Below are positions 42,410-53,885 of a stretch of 64,000 nt of DNA, in pieces. How positions within the stretch are numbered: position 1 is the stretch's first letter; each line of letters opens with the position of its first letter. Origin of the DNA: Phytophthora sp. 'mugwort' (Eukaryota; Oomycota; Peronosporomycetes; Peronosporales; Peronosporaceae); assembly GCA_033558025.1 (NCBI GenBank), contig JAUCEF010000002.1:62001-126000 (forward strand), written 5' to 3'. The notes under the pieces were generated by a model. It was not told where the DNA came from. It did no database searches and was given only the letters and a program-made list of their open reading frames with translations. Made by a program: the position numbers and the translations under genes.

Positions 42410-43810
42410 GATTGCAGCAAGCTGGTAGTGCCGGATGGTACCGGTACTAGAGGATGCGTAATTACGTTGGATGCAATTGCACCCCAGGTTATAAAAGATT
42501 ATTGTAAAAATACGTAATTTTATTTACAAAATATGTTATTGTCAATCAATACAGCAGTAAGAAGTGCAATACAGTCGGATGGTGTTAACTGGCTAATTTC
42601 ATTTGCATTTTTATAATGATTATACTAATTATTGTAAAAATATTCGGGCAAGCGGTCAGTACTACTCGAGACTCACCTCAGGTTTTTTTAGGGCATCTTT
42701 TTTGCAATCCAAAAAGGAAACGTCAACTACAAGTAGATTTCAACAAATTGCTTACTTGTAAGAGCACTCCGTGAGAAATTCTTCGCGTAGCGTAAACTTC
42801 AATCTGTCGAGTATGCAAAGTTCAAGGTGTCACCTGGATAAGCTCTGACTAAGGATTTGCTCGCGGCATTTACCCCGGAATTAAAAATCCAGTAAGCTGG
42901 TTGTAACCTGAATACCAATATCGATGTCTGCACATTTAAGCAGTAAGTATTCTTGATCGAGTAAACAAAATAAAAACTGTAACTAGATTCAGCGTAAGTG
43001 GATGTGATTACGGTACGTTGGGCACAAGGTTGATGGACACGTAACTGGGAATACTCTCATTTAAAGTAATACATGTATTGTGAGAAAAAAAAAAAAAAAA
43101 CCGACCAATATGTCCAGCTCGGTTAGGCCGTTTTGGGTGGGTAGAAAACTTAGTAAAACAGGGTAGGAGAAAAATTAAATCTGAGTTCTGGATGTAAAAC
43201 GTCCATTGTGCAAATACAAAGCATAGGACACCACGAGCTTTTATAGTTCCGCTATTACAATAGCCTTGCGCGGATCGAGTCTCGAATGAGCAAATAGTTC
43301 AGAGATTGCGCCTCAAATGAAGATATTTTCATTCCTAACAGAACTTGAGAGATGGATACGTATTCATTTTAAGCTTTTTCAATCGTAATACGTATAGTTA
43401 ATCCCTTGTTTAACGATAATAGCGACATCGACAACGTTTATATATATAGCGATGACCCAGAATGTCCGTGTTAAATGGGCATTCGAAGCCATTTGACGCT
43501 AAATCGACGGCAACACGTGATATATGAACAGCTCTTGGAATGCAAATCGAACTGACGTTCTTTTTTTTTTATGTATAATAAAAAAGGGCTACGTCGTATA
43601 TAGAGGCTATAAAGCGGTCGATTTGCTAAAAATAGGACATATCATGATATGTCCTATTTTTCATGTGACGTCCACAAAATACATACAATCGTCTATCCTG
43701 GCGTCGTCTGAGTCGAGACATTCGTGTGAGCTGAGACTAATGATAGTTAGTCAGTCGACGGAACCACCGGTACCGGTCCAAACCTATCGCGGGGCGGATC
43801 CAGGTCAAGT
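42410..43810. other. AT-rich region without a supported gene
   Basis: About 1.4 kb of AT-rich DNA with a 16-nt A tract at 43085-43100 and the perfect palindrome described separately. A plus-strand frame at 43524-43871 has no recognisable domain. Confidence 0.5.
43628..43661. repeat. Perfect 34-bp palindrome
   Basis: The sequence AAAAATAGGACATATC-ATGATATGTCCTATTTTT reads identically on both strands with no spacer or mismatch. It lies about 210 nt before the arginine deiminase ATG. It could be a terminator-like hairpin, the tip of a small transposon, or a binding site; nothing nearby decides. Confidence 0.95.
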
Positions 43811-43826
43811 AGTCATTCCACTATTT
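43811..43826 (+). promoter_or_regulatory. Oomycete initiator-like element of the arginine deiminase relic
   Basis: AGTCATTCCACTATTT followed by GCTTTCTTC matches the oomycete initiator plus flanking region at most positions, 42 nt before the ATG at 43868. It shows the gene once had a native oomycete promoter. Confidence 0.6.
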
Positions 43827-43867
43827 GCTTTCTTCATAGCAACACCACCTCAACTACCATTCAAACG

Positions 43868-45705
43868 ATGATCATCCCACGCGGCACGATTGCTTTGGCG
43901 TTGACACTCGCCGCAGTCCCAGCGACATCGCTCAATAGTCCGCCCGATCTTCGCGCGGATACCAACCGTGACGGCGTCGTCGATCTCACCGGTGCCACCG
44001 ACTCCGTCGACAAGACCGTCTGGACACAGTCTCGTGGTGCCATCTTCTTGCCGAACATTGGCGACGCGCTCGGCCGCTGCACTGATGTCGACGTGCTCGG
44101 CCAACCATTCACCAACGCCGAGCTCGCCGCATGCAATGATGCCTCCGGAGACACCGCCATCTCACCGGAATATCTCGCTCCGCTTCGCACGGTACCTCTC
44201 ACTGAAGTCAGCGATGGTGCCTTTGCGCACGTTGCCACGTACCCGGAAATTGATGCCTCGAACGTACGCCTCTTCTGGCAGCAGGCTGACGGTGGCAATT
44301 GGACTTACATTGACCCCGAATTTCGCTTCAACGCGACGCAAATCCGCGCTGGTCTAAAAGCTCGGCCTCGACTCACGTCGTCTTGTCACGGACGTCGACG
44401 AATGGGACGGCACCATCAAAGTACGCTTTACCGTCTTCGACGGCACCGTCACTTCATCCGACGAGGTTGCCATGAAGCTTGCACCTGTGCTCTTCCACCA
44501 CCACCTACAGAGCGTCGATACTCTGGTCACTCAGTTCTCCAACAACTCGTTGCCGTCGCAGCAACGATTCGTCTCGGAGCTTGAAGCTGCGAGTGCCAAG
44601 ACGGACGTCAAGAATCCGGTGCTCACGCTCCCAAACGACGACATTTGGGCGCAGGATATCATGGAGCCGGGCTTCAGCAGCATACCCGGACCCGATGGCG
44701 AGCCTATCTCGGTGCGTGTCATCGTGCGTACTGCACAGCGTGCTCGCGAGGCTGGTCGCCAAGTATTTACCACGCTGCGTGGCAAGGGCGTGGGTGGTTT
44801 CCAGCCTTTGGGCGAAGGTACGTTTGGCTTCCGAGAGATCAATTCGGGTGGCAATATCGAGACCATCCCGCCGTACACCAGCCAGGTGACCGGCGAGAAG
44901 TTCCCAATGGGTCGTATCATTACTGGCAAACACGGCGATCTCTTGCCGGCTGAGGCCATGCTCAAGTTCTACCACAGCCAGCAGCTACAGAAGCCACTGC
45001 TGCTCGAGGCAGGCTGGCTAGCGATCGGTCACGTGGACGAGTTCTTGTCCTTCTTGCCAGCGAACAACTCTCTCGGATTCACCATCTCAATCGCGGACCC
45101 CATGATGGCGCTTGAGATTCTCCAAAAGGCTGACGAGTCTGGCTACGGAGATACTAGCGTACAGCGTTAGTCCGACCATTGATCCAGACACGCAGTTTGG
45201 CACAGGCCCCAACCTCAACACGACCATCACTGACGTTCTGACTAGCAACACAAGCTCCATCGACGTGCAGAAGTACGCAGCCAAGTTCGTTGAGCAAAAC
45301 CTGGCTGTGTTACTTGCCGAGATCGGGCTGAATGAGTCAGACGTTGTGCGTATCCCGACGCTCTTCGTCGTCAGCGACCTGCCCTTCGCCGACGGATTCG
45401 CGCCATCTGACCCAGTTGGCTCCCCTCCTCACTACACGGTCGCTCCACCGGGCAAGCTGGTGCTTCAAAGCTTCTACCCGGCTGCTGTTAACGGCGTTGT
45501 CATCGGCAACTCGTACATCTGCGCGAACGCCTATGGCCCAGTCATTAACGGCACTGACATCTTCCAGGAAGCAGTCGCGGATGCCTACAAGGGCGCGGGC
45601 ATGGACGCGCACTTCATTGACGACTTCTACTCGCACCATATTGGCGGTGGCGACGTACACTGCGGCTCGAACACGCTACGTGAGACTGCTGTTCAGTGGT
45701 GGTGA
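43868..45705 (+). pseudogene. Secreted peptidyl-arginine deiminase (PAD_C family), two frameshifts
   Basis: The frame starts with a signal peptide (MIIPRGTIALALTLAAVPAT), then DLRADTNRDGVVDLTG, a calcium-binding-like motif seen at the start of bacterial PADs. The catalytic module is complete at residue level: Asp in IWAQDIMEPG (44655), His and Asp in IGHVDEF (45030 and 45036), Cys in GGDVHCGSN (45661), and NSYICANAYGPVINGTD. PAD converts peptidyl-arginine to citrulline with calcium. Two single-base gains break it: one in an A run near 44354-44358, one between about 45130 and 45165 where the frame ends at a TAG. Either the gene is dead or the assembly has errors; neighbouring core genes show no such errors. 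Length about 610 residues if unbroken, close to PAD enzymes. The N-terminal resemblance to actinobacterial homologues suggests horizontal transfer (inference). Confidence 0.85.
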
Positions 45706-45855
45706 ATCGACCGGGCATCAAGGTGACGAGGAGCCTCGGAGGAGGTAGCAAAAGATGACTCGCAAATAATAAAACAACAACAACAACAATGCATCTGCCT
45801 TCTTGTTATTTAAGTATCTTATCCACATTTCCACATATTTACAAGTTCATAAAAA

Positions 45856-47231
45856 CTACTTCTCGTCGACTGACACTTTTTGCTTTCTTATGTTGATACG
45901 CTCCATGGAATTAAATCTTAACATGCCACCTCCCGACCCTTCCTCTTCTCGAACAGCAAGGAAACGCGAGATTCGTTGTGCCAATAACTGCGACGGGTAC
46001 TCGATGAGATGGTAGCTGATCGTCGCCAAAAGCAAAATCAGAGCGAACCGGGCAAAGAAGCGGTTAAAGTACTTCTTCTGGTGGCTGACTGGAGGGTAGT
46101 CGACAACGAAAGAGTGAAGCAAATACACTGAGAAACTGATCTTGCCCCAGTACCGCAACACACTCCACTCGAACATCGTCGAGATACAAGACGGACGGAT
46201 CATCTCAATCACGAAAATTGCTGTCATCTGTGCGCTCACAAGGCAAAACCCGGTGCAGTCGGCACAGGATCCTTATGAATCCAATCGAAGAACAGACCTT
46301 GGAACGATACGCTCAGCATCAGAGCAATGGACAACCCTTCAACTATACGTAGCAACAGGGTATGCCACCAGCGGAAGTTGAATTCTGTCTCCTTAATCCA
46401 CAAGTCCAGCTTGACAAAACATAGAGCTCCCACCGCCGACCCAGCCATAAATGTCTGGAGGTGAGGAGCGAGAGACATATGACTGTTTCGATACGTGTAG
46501 AAACCTTCGTAAACGATCCACACAGACACAGGAAGTGCTCCAAGCCACCAGTAGCGACGCAGACCCAGCGCTATCAGGACAAAAGCCGGAATAATGAAGT
46601 AGTATCCGATCTCCAGTGGCAACGTCCAGAACACGTGAGGGCGGAAGCCAGTGTAGAACAGGAGCACTTTGGTCAGTTCGAAGTCTTCAGGTTGTTTCAA
46701 CCGAAAGTAGCGGTGTTGGCTCTCGAATGACATGCACGAAAGCACGATCGCCGTCACACTAAACAGCGGGTAAACACGGAAGAATCGTTTCTGGAAGTAG
46801 TCCAGCAACGCGATCACCCACGAGCGGAAACTTGCTCCTTGTGCTAACAACTTCATGCTCTTCTTCATAAAGAGCCACGTCAGCAGGAACGACGACAAGA
46901 CAAAGAATGCGTCGACAGCAATTGATCCGAGATGAAGGTTATTCGTAGGATACTCGTGCGAATGCTGGATGACAACCAGAATGGCTGCGAGCCCGCGAAT
47001 GCCGTCGAGGAACAGAACTTTAGTCGGTGCTGGCTTCGCTTCAGAGACTTTTTCGGCCGACGAGTTCCTGCTGGCGTTGGCAAATATTTGGTCGTCTGAA
47101 TCGCCCGTTCAGATCGACATTTCTGCATCCGAAATTTCGATGGCGCTCAGGTGGGCATCGGAGTCTTTGCATTGCAAGCCCTGCTCGACCGCTGAATGAT
47201 GTCCTGTACTCGCCAAGTTGGGGCCCAACAT
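45856..47231 (-). pseudogene. Acyltransferase-3 (OafA-like) membrane protein, nonsense and frameshift
   Basis: From the ATG at 47231 the frame reads MLGPNLASTGHHS.. for 40 codons, meets TGA at 47111-47109, then continues in the same frame through FLDGIRGLAAILVVIQHSHEY, the acyltransferase-3 signature with catalytic-type His, VDAFFVLSSFLLTW, RRFF..FRVYPLF-like segments, LPLEIGYYFIIPAFVL and further helices. Near 46240-46250 one base is gained or lost and the rest (VLRYWGKISFSVYLLHSFVV, then PLL..ISYHLIEYP) is in another frame to the stop at 45856. The family O-acylates sugars or lipids in membranes using about ten helices. Both lesions look recent because the remainder is well preserved. It is convergent with the deiminase relic, 150 nt apart, with a short AAC repeat between. 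Confidence 0.8.
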
Positions 47232-47904
47232 TTTTTCTGCTACCACTTCACCCTGTGAGCTGCGAATTGGGAAGTGCTATCCGGATAGCACTACTGTCAC
47301 ACTGTAACGTCATATCGATTACTACGCTGTGGCGCATCCATACGAAAGTTTCCCAGAGCTCCCAAGCAATTTGATACCCGCATATAATACAGGTACAGAG
47401 ATTGGTGTATTTTTTATTAGCCATGTATTTCGCCTCTTTTTTCTCTGACGCACAGCAAAATTTCTGGCAAGATAAACGACTTGAGCTGGGAAACGCGGCA
47501 GACAGCGGAGTATACCGCTATACCGGTAGCTGTTTTTCCGACAGATAGAACAGCAGGATTGTGGAAGACCCAACGGAGATCGCATATTAGCCTATCACAT
47601 CACTCCAATTGAGAACTTTCAGCAAATCAAAACAATTAGGGCTAGGTGTACCGTTCCGACATGTTCCGGCAAATATTTATTGGAACCAGCGACAAACTAT
47701 GAATATGCCGATACAAATGTCAAGTCTATCGAATATTTCTGGCATATATGTGGCATTCGCCAACTAGGCATTTTCCTAGATTAGGAAAAAAGTTGGAGGA
47801 TGTTGACACACATCCACTTGTTTAGGTCACACAGTTCGAAAAGCAGAACGAGAAGCATGAGCTTAACCGCGTTCGCGAATGTGAACACCATGAAGGCGTG
47901 AACC
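47232..47904. other. Intergenic region, no supported gene
   Basis: Leader of the acyltransferase relic and DNA up to the first recognisable Crypton codons. Nothing else seen; the 5' limit of the Crypton lies somewhere here but I found no terminal repeat, as expected for Cryptons. Confidence 0.4.
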
Positions 47905-48621
47905 ACAGCGATTGCCGCATTCAAGCGGGTGCTGGAGGAAGAGAATGTTAGCATGGAATACGTCCACGCTAGCATTTTCTTGGACAACTCCGGCTAGCGG
48001 TTGGCGGCGACTATGGATCGTTTTGGCTACAATCTCGCCACCAACGAAGGGAACAAAGGTAAGCTCGCAAGCAATTCGGCAACGATGTATTATAGAAATG
48101 TTAAGATGTGGTTGTTCGATGAATACCCGCACTTGCGTGTCCCTACTGAGTTAATCTTGCTAAAGCAAAACAAAACATTAGATAGGCATTGCTTAAAAAT
48201 CGAGAAAGGTGCCTTAATTAATAAAACTCCTCCTTGTACTAAGGAGGACTTACAGGCCTTTGTTCGCTATGTGTACAGCACAGCTCGCGTACATGCTGAC
48301 TACCAAGACGCTGCGCTCGCGTGTTTAATGTGGCACTGCTTCGGGCGCTCTTCGAACTTAGGCTACATACAAAAACAGCACGTGTCAGTATCAGCGAGCG
48401 GCACATTCTATATTCTGCTGCTGCGGGTCAAGACATCAGAAGAGCAGGGACTCACCTTGATCCCTGAGAAGAAGGTCTTCTTGACGTGCCCTTTGCACAC
48501 GCTCGGCGTCGTATGGTCACCCAGGATGTACCTTGTGCAGCGTGCTTGACCAGCTGCCCGAGCTTGCGTCTGAAGATGCTATCCTGATTGACACCGGTGC
48601 CCCGCTTCACGAGTTGTTGGC
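47905..48621 (+). pseudogene. Crypton tyrosine recombinase, N-terminal half
   Basis: The frame reads AAFKRVLEEENVSMEYVHASIF, a TAG stop (47995-47997), then a long stretch MDRFGYNLATNEGNKGKLAS.. with PHLRVPTELILLKQNKTLDRH and LMWHCFGRSSNLGYIQKQHV, the last containing the first catalytic Arg of the tyrosine recombinase fold, followed by RVKTSEEQGLTLIPEKK and CPLHTLGVV. A one-base shift near 48500-48540 moves into the frame that ends LDQLPELASEDAILIDTG, then APLHELLA at the duplicated target site. The protein resumes at 53886. This is the stramenopile-type Crypton family, which moves through a circular intermediate by tyrosine recombination. Confidence 0.75.
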
Positions 48622-48850
48622 GGGCGATGCTACTACCACATAAAGCAGACGGACATTATTTGACATGTACCAACACTGCTGTACTGATTTTGGCTCAAGT
48701 TCAAACAGCTGGGATAACATTACCCATCATATACCCATTACGCACAGTATATTATTTTATCTTCGGTTTGGTGTGGGGGTTGCGCACCATAATGACTCTA
48801 TCTTTTATTTGGCAAGTCTAGATTTGGGAAATGTGAGACTTGGCAAATTT

Positions 48851-50554
48851 TCATGTTTTGCAACAGTTGTATAGTGTGTATTTTCGGTATTTATCTTTGG
48901 TAACAACAAAAGTACGATCTGTGTATGTTTTTCGGTGATAAACTGACATGCTTTCAAATGTCTTTATCTGCCTGTTCATCGTTGCTATCACTTGTTGGTA
49001 CCTTACCCATCCGTTGGCTTCGTCAGCAGACAGATAGCGTTGTACAAATAGCGCATTCGCAAATACGGCTGCAACCTGTAGATAAAAAAGTCGTCCCACA
49101 ATACCCTTGCAAGCAATATCTCAATAATCGCGATGCACCATATTCCACAAGAGCTTCAATCCTGATGAGTGCACCAATTCATTACCTTGTACTTTAACTG
49201 TCCCTCCAGGTTCAGCAGCTTCTCGACCACTTTGCGCATGCTTTTTTCAATAGTCCTGTAGTTGTTCTGGGATTGAAGGGGGTCGAACATGTAGCACGCT
49301 TTCTCCTCCTGCTTCACCGCGAAAGCAACCCAATGAAGATCTATGTTGAATATTCCAACCACGCATTTGAAATGGCTTGCTAGCAGCGAATCCTCCTGCA
49401 ACCCCTCGTTTCTGCTTACCGTCCACGAACCCATGATAACTAGGGTCCACGATCGTAACGCCCGCATATTCATCCATAAGCACTAACAGTGACATCAAAA
49501 TAGACGTGAATGCAGCCAGAAGTTTTCACGAAAGTTCAAAAGCTTGTGGCCAGGTACACACTCTTTGCCAACTTGAGTCGCTCGCAAATTAAGATTCTCT
49601 ACATAGCCTTTGTACTCTGACTGCAATTCAATGCAGAAACCATTGTTAATCATCAGTCCATAATGCCCAACTAATGAGCCACGTTGAATACCTTAGTAAC
49701 ACCGCGAGTATCTTGGAATGGATCTCGATGATCACCCACGTTCCATTCGACTTGATCAAGCCATGCATTGTGCGCATCACCAGCCGAAAATAGTCGCGCG
49801 CTTCGATCACATCTACCATTGCGTCGAGTTGGTTGAACGTAGCGTAGCCGTAGTCAGTCCAGTACACGAAAAGGTCGATACTCTGATGTAACTTAATAGC
49901 GTTGATCCCCTCCATGCGTTTGTCGAGTTGTGGAATCTTTTTGACCACTGGGACGCTTTGGCCAGGGCTGAAGGTACGCACTTCAACTTTTTCACGAATC
50001 TCGACGAATGGGCGAACATCAGCGCGTCGACAATTGGTTTAGCATAAAACATGCTGTATGGGCCGTCGCGTACAACGGCAACATCTTCAAGAGTGCATGC
50101 CTTGGATATTTCCCCCCGACGGTACTTTTCTGCAAGTTCCAACCCCGCTTCCGTTCTTATATAGCCTTCGCTTTTCTTCTTTTGTGCCTTGGTCATGCCT
50201 CGAAGCGAGGGACTTTCCGAAAGCTGCCACATAACCTGATTATCCCAACTTTGTTTGTTTTGTGTGTACCTTTGGTAGATTTCTGTTTACCGTCCAATTC
50301 CTCGTTCGCACCGTGCGGTTGCATGTCTTCATCGCTACTGACATTGGTGTCGGCTTAGATTTAGTAAGTGCAATGTCAACCTCGACGTCTGGTCTGATAC
50401 CCCCCGTTGTATCAAGATCCGTTTTGTCAACTTCAACATCGACATAAAAATTTTGCTTCGCGTTAGTCAAAAGAATCTCTGGAGCGAGCGGGGGGGGGGA
50501 GGGCTCATCAGCAAACGACATTTCGGAAACTGTAGCCTCTCCAACGGACGTCAC
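48851..50554 (-). pseudogene. Ulp1-like (C48) cysteine protease relic inside the Mutator-like element
   Basis: On the minus strand an acidic/Pro-rich N-terminal part (SFADEPSPPPLAPEILL) leads to KKIPQLDKRMEGINAIKLHQ and a DYGYATFNQLDAMVDVIEAR segment, then the protease core VVGIFNIDLHWVAFAV (His), CYMFDPLQSQ (Asp), NWCTHQD (Gln) and SSCGIWCIAIIEIL (Cys). All four Ulp1 active-site residues are there, but a TGA between QD and SSCG, plus earlier shifts, breaks the frame. Ulp1 enzymes cleave ubiquitin-like modifiers; plant Kaonashi Mutator elements carry such a domain. Its placement after the transposase parallels that. Confidence 0.65.
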
Positions 50555-50899
50555 TTGCGACAGTCCGGTAAAGACTGGATTGCCGGCGAAGGTCGCAACG
50601 CGTTATTCGGCGAAGTCGACGACATTACCTTTATTGATTGCATCGCAAAAACCTCAGGCCACTGATGCGCAACTCGATACGTAGGGTAGACTACAGCGCC
50701 ATTCTGCCAATAATTCCTTCGGTCAAGGCTTTGGTCTCGATGTACATATCAGTCTCTGAAATCGCGCTCGCCTTGGGTAGTGAAGGACACATATTCTGTT
50801 TGAATCCACCTGCATACACGTCACTGTGCTCAATGTTGCTCACAAGGCTGTGTACAAGCCATATCGCTGGGATAATTTTAATGGAGGAACCACTGTCTC

Positions 50900-53330
50900 A
50901 GATCTGCACTCTATTCTGATGTGCATGATATGGCGGGAAGGCAGCAAGCAGTTTTTTTCTTAACGCACAAGTGCAATCGCTGAGCTGTAAGGGAAACAAG
51001 AAGCATGCAAGTTAGAAACATATAGAATATACGCAGAATACCGAAATTAGATCAAAGTGCTAGACTTTCTGGTGCGTGGACGTCATACGAGTTTCCTGTA
51101 TTCCGACTCATTACGGTAGCCTTGCCTGACGCCCCAAGCTCAACGATGTAATCTGAGAAGCTACTGTTGCCAGTGCATACTGTTTCGATAGCAAATTGGA
51201 TGCAAATTCGCTCCTCCGCCCCTCCAGTGACGTCAACTCAAGATCTTCATTCGGATTGCGCGGACGACCTCTAACAGGTATTTGGGAGGGGTGAAAACAA
51301 TGCACGATGACACTTGACGAGATACAGCTCTTCAGCGTACTAGTGATGAAGGTCTACAAGACTTGGTCAATGGTAAACGAGTCATTGTCACATCCTTGAT
51401 CTTGCCCCAACTCGATTCAATCCTGTTGTTCGTGTTGTTTTTATAAGGGGGGGGGGGTGCGTCGCCTCGCTGGTACAGCATCCACGCATCTTAAGTAGTA
51501 TCCAAGTTTTCCATGACAGTGCTGTAAAGGAGATGGGAGGTGTCAGCACCCAGTAGTTCCAACATGCAGGCCTTGGCGTCGTCGTAATCGGGTTTGCTTT
51601 TCGTGTTGACGTGGAGGCCCATGATTGCCTTAACATCCTTCTTAACCGTCGGCGCAAGTCGAACAGCCTAATTCTTCAGCCATGTCAGTACATGCCATTG
51701 ACACAGAAGCTGACGAGCACCAGGGAACCGCTCGCGAAGCACAGCTTTTTCACGAATGGCCTTGTCGGTCATGATAAGTCAGATTTTTCTCCATTTGCAA
51801 TTTTTCATTCTCGCGGCGAAGTTTTACCTGATGCTCGCTTTCAACGAATGCATGGTGGGCATATTAACCCTATGGGTTGTGAAGATTTAGAATATCAAAG
51901 CACACGAAAATCTCTACAGACATACCTTTCCAAATACGTCATGTACAACGAAGCTAAATAGCTAATAACGATTATCGTTGGTGTTATGCGTTGAATCCGC
52001 CATAACCACTTCCGGGAACGCCGTGAATAAACGCTTCATCCTAGACGTCTGGAACGTCACGGCGCGCGCGGTATTTGAATCACAGTCCACCAACACACCG
52101 GCCGAATTTCCGCCGTTTTGCTTGTCGAACTCGTCCAAACCCGCCAGAGCTCGTTGGGCGTCACTCAGACCCGCCTTCTACTTGATTTTGACTTCTTGGA
52201 CCGCATTGTGGGCATCCTTCAGGATCGTCTTCTTGCCTTCAAAGCGAACAGTCAGAATCGATATAAAGTAATCAGCTCCCGAATGCATACCGAACGTACA
52301 CCAAACTTAAACTTAACCAAAGATATACAAAACATACACCAAAGATTTACGTGTTCGCTCTCGGAGATACTGCAGAATGCCCTTCGCACTAGCACCAGCC
52401 TTGCGCAGTATTTCTACATCCTTCTTTAACCTTGGGTCCTTCACAGTCCGGTTCTCTTAGCTGTGCCAGACGTGTTCGTTTAGGTCGTGGTTATGGTTCG
52501 CAGAAGCTGTCACTCGCAGTACCCAAGACCCGCTCAGCGTTTCCGTAACACGCGCATTGACACGGGCTGAACACATCCTTCCGCGCACTGTTTTGTGCTT
52601 CCGTTTTCCTTCCCCGCCTGCCTTAAACGGTTGACCTGCGTGCACGCGAGAGTCTTCGAGAATGTTTCCCAGTCCTCCGGGACCAACGAGACGCCCTTGC
52701 CCTTTTTTTCCCAGCGCGCTTCAGTGCTGCGGCCGCTTTTTATTGGCTGTTCCGCGCTGCGACAGAAGTACTCGTGCGCTTGTAAAAAAAGCTGAAACGA
52801 CACCTCCTGATACTTGGCAAAAGCTTCATGAAACTCCTCCCACGAGTTGAAAATGGCCGTGAACTTGTGGAATATGAGGGGATGTCTGTGTTTGACGATC
52901 AATGCCATTTTCATCCTCGTCGTCTCCTTTTCGACGCTTGCAATGTCGCCGTCTTACTCCATTCCATTACTGTTGTCATCGCATCCACCATCTGCCTCTT
53001 CCTCATCACTGTCCTCCATCTCGCTGTTCTTACCCGCGTATTTTTCGTTTTTTCGTCGCTTTTGTTCTCGTTGTCGTCCGCATTGTTCTCGTCCGCATTG
53101 CCCTCGTTGGATTCCTCGTCCTCTGAAGCAGGAATACTGTATATGTTATTGAACTGGTGCGTGCCTTCGTCTTCACTAGTATGAGGCGAAATCCCAAATA
53201 AATCATACAGACAGCGGCTTTCCCAACGGTCGTCAGCTGCGTGATGGGCACCGCCATCGCCAAGTCCAGCATCCAGTTTCTTGCGTAGCTGGACCGCGAC
53301 ATTTCGAGTGAGCTTCTCCCCGCCTCTCAT
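50900..53330 (-). pseudogene. MULE transposase relic (first Mutator-like element)
   Basis: Reading from 53330 on the minus strand: a basic/acidic N-terminus with EDEESNEGNADENNADDNEN, then FHKFTAIFNSWEEFHEAFAKYQ, the FAR1/WRKY-like zinc segment GEGKRKHKTVRGRMCSARVN..NHNHDLNEHVW, and broken pieces of the transposase core such as LFTAFPEVVMADSTHNTND near 52000. Stops and shifts are frequent after 52450. The order and motifs are those of Mutator-like transposases in oomycetes. Confidence 0.65.
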
Positions 53331-53885
53331 TACCAGCCGAAACTCCTGCGAACGCTACCGTCCGATAGACTCCTCGCGTTGTGCAACCATCTTGAAACGA
53401 TTGGCGTTTGGTTGATTGGAGAGGGCGTCAGCGTGGGTCTTTCGGGCCATGCTCAAGTAGCCGGATACGCCCCAGTTCCGCGCTGCTCCGCTGTGCTGTT
53501 GATACGTTCCCGAGCCCGGGTAACGGCGGGAGTTCCGAGCTGCCAGTCTGACCAAGCAGTTGATAGTTAGGACAAACGCAAGCTACGATATAGGACGCCA
53601 TATGGACTTTACCGTGTGTGAAGCTAGGGGGCTCGACATGTCAACCAAGTCGCGCTTGATGCCATTGGGGGGGGGGGGTCACGGTTGCCAAGGGTTTGCT
53701 AACTTCGAAATTTGAAGAATCAGTCTCCCAGTCTCCCACTACAAACGAAAAGTATCTATATTCCTTTGTCCCGAAGTTCAACCCGAAACACAAAAAAACG
53801 GCTCTCTTTTCTACACCGAAGTCTCACATAAATATACTGAAGTCACACAGAGCTGAATCTGTTTTCTGTGGTAGCAGCGCACTCC

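Larger units (their letters stand above)
48622..53885 (-). mobile_element. Mutator-like element carrying a Ulp1-type protease gene, inserted in a Crypton
   Basis: Bounded by the perfect 9-bp duplication GTTGTTGGC (48613-48621 and 53886-53894). The outermost 28 nt of the two ends are inverted copies at 20 of 28 positions, best in the block CTACCACANAAANCAGA. Nine-base duplications are the hallmark of Mutator elements. Length 5264 bp. It holds two relic genes on the minus strand, a MULE transposase and a Ulp1-like protease, in that transcriptional order. All frames are broken. Confidence 0.9.

Noticed and set aside
39813..43505. 15-base sequence CCATTTGACGCTAAA shared near 39813 and 43490 as possible element ends
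   Set aside because: Flanks do not match, and one or two 15-base matches are expected by chance in 64 kb.
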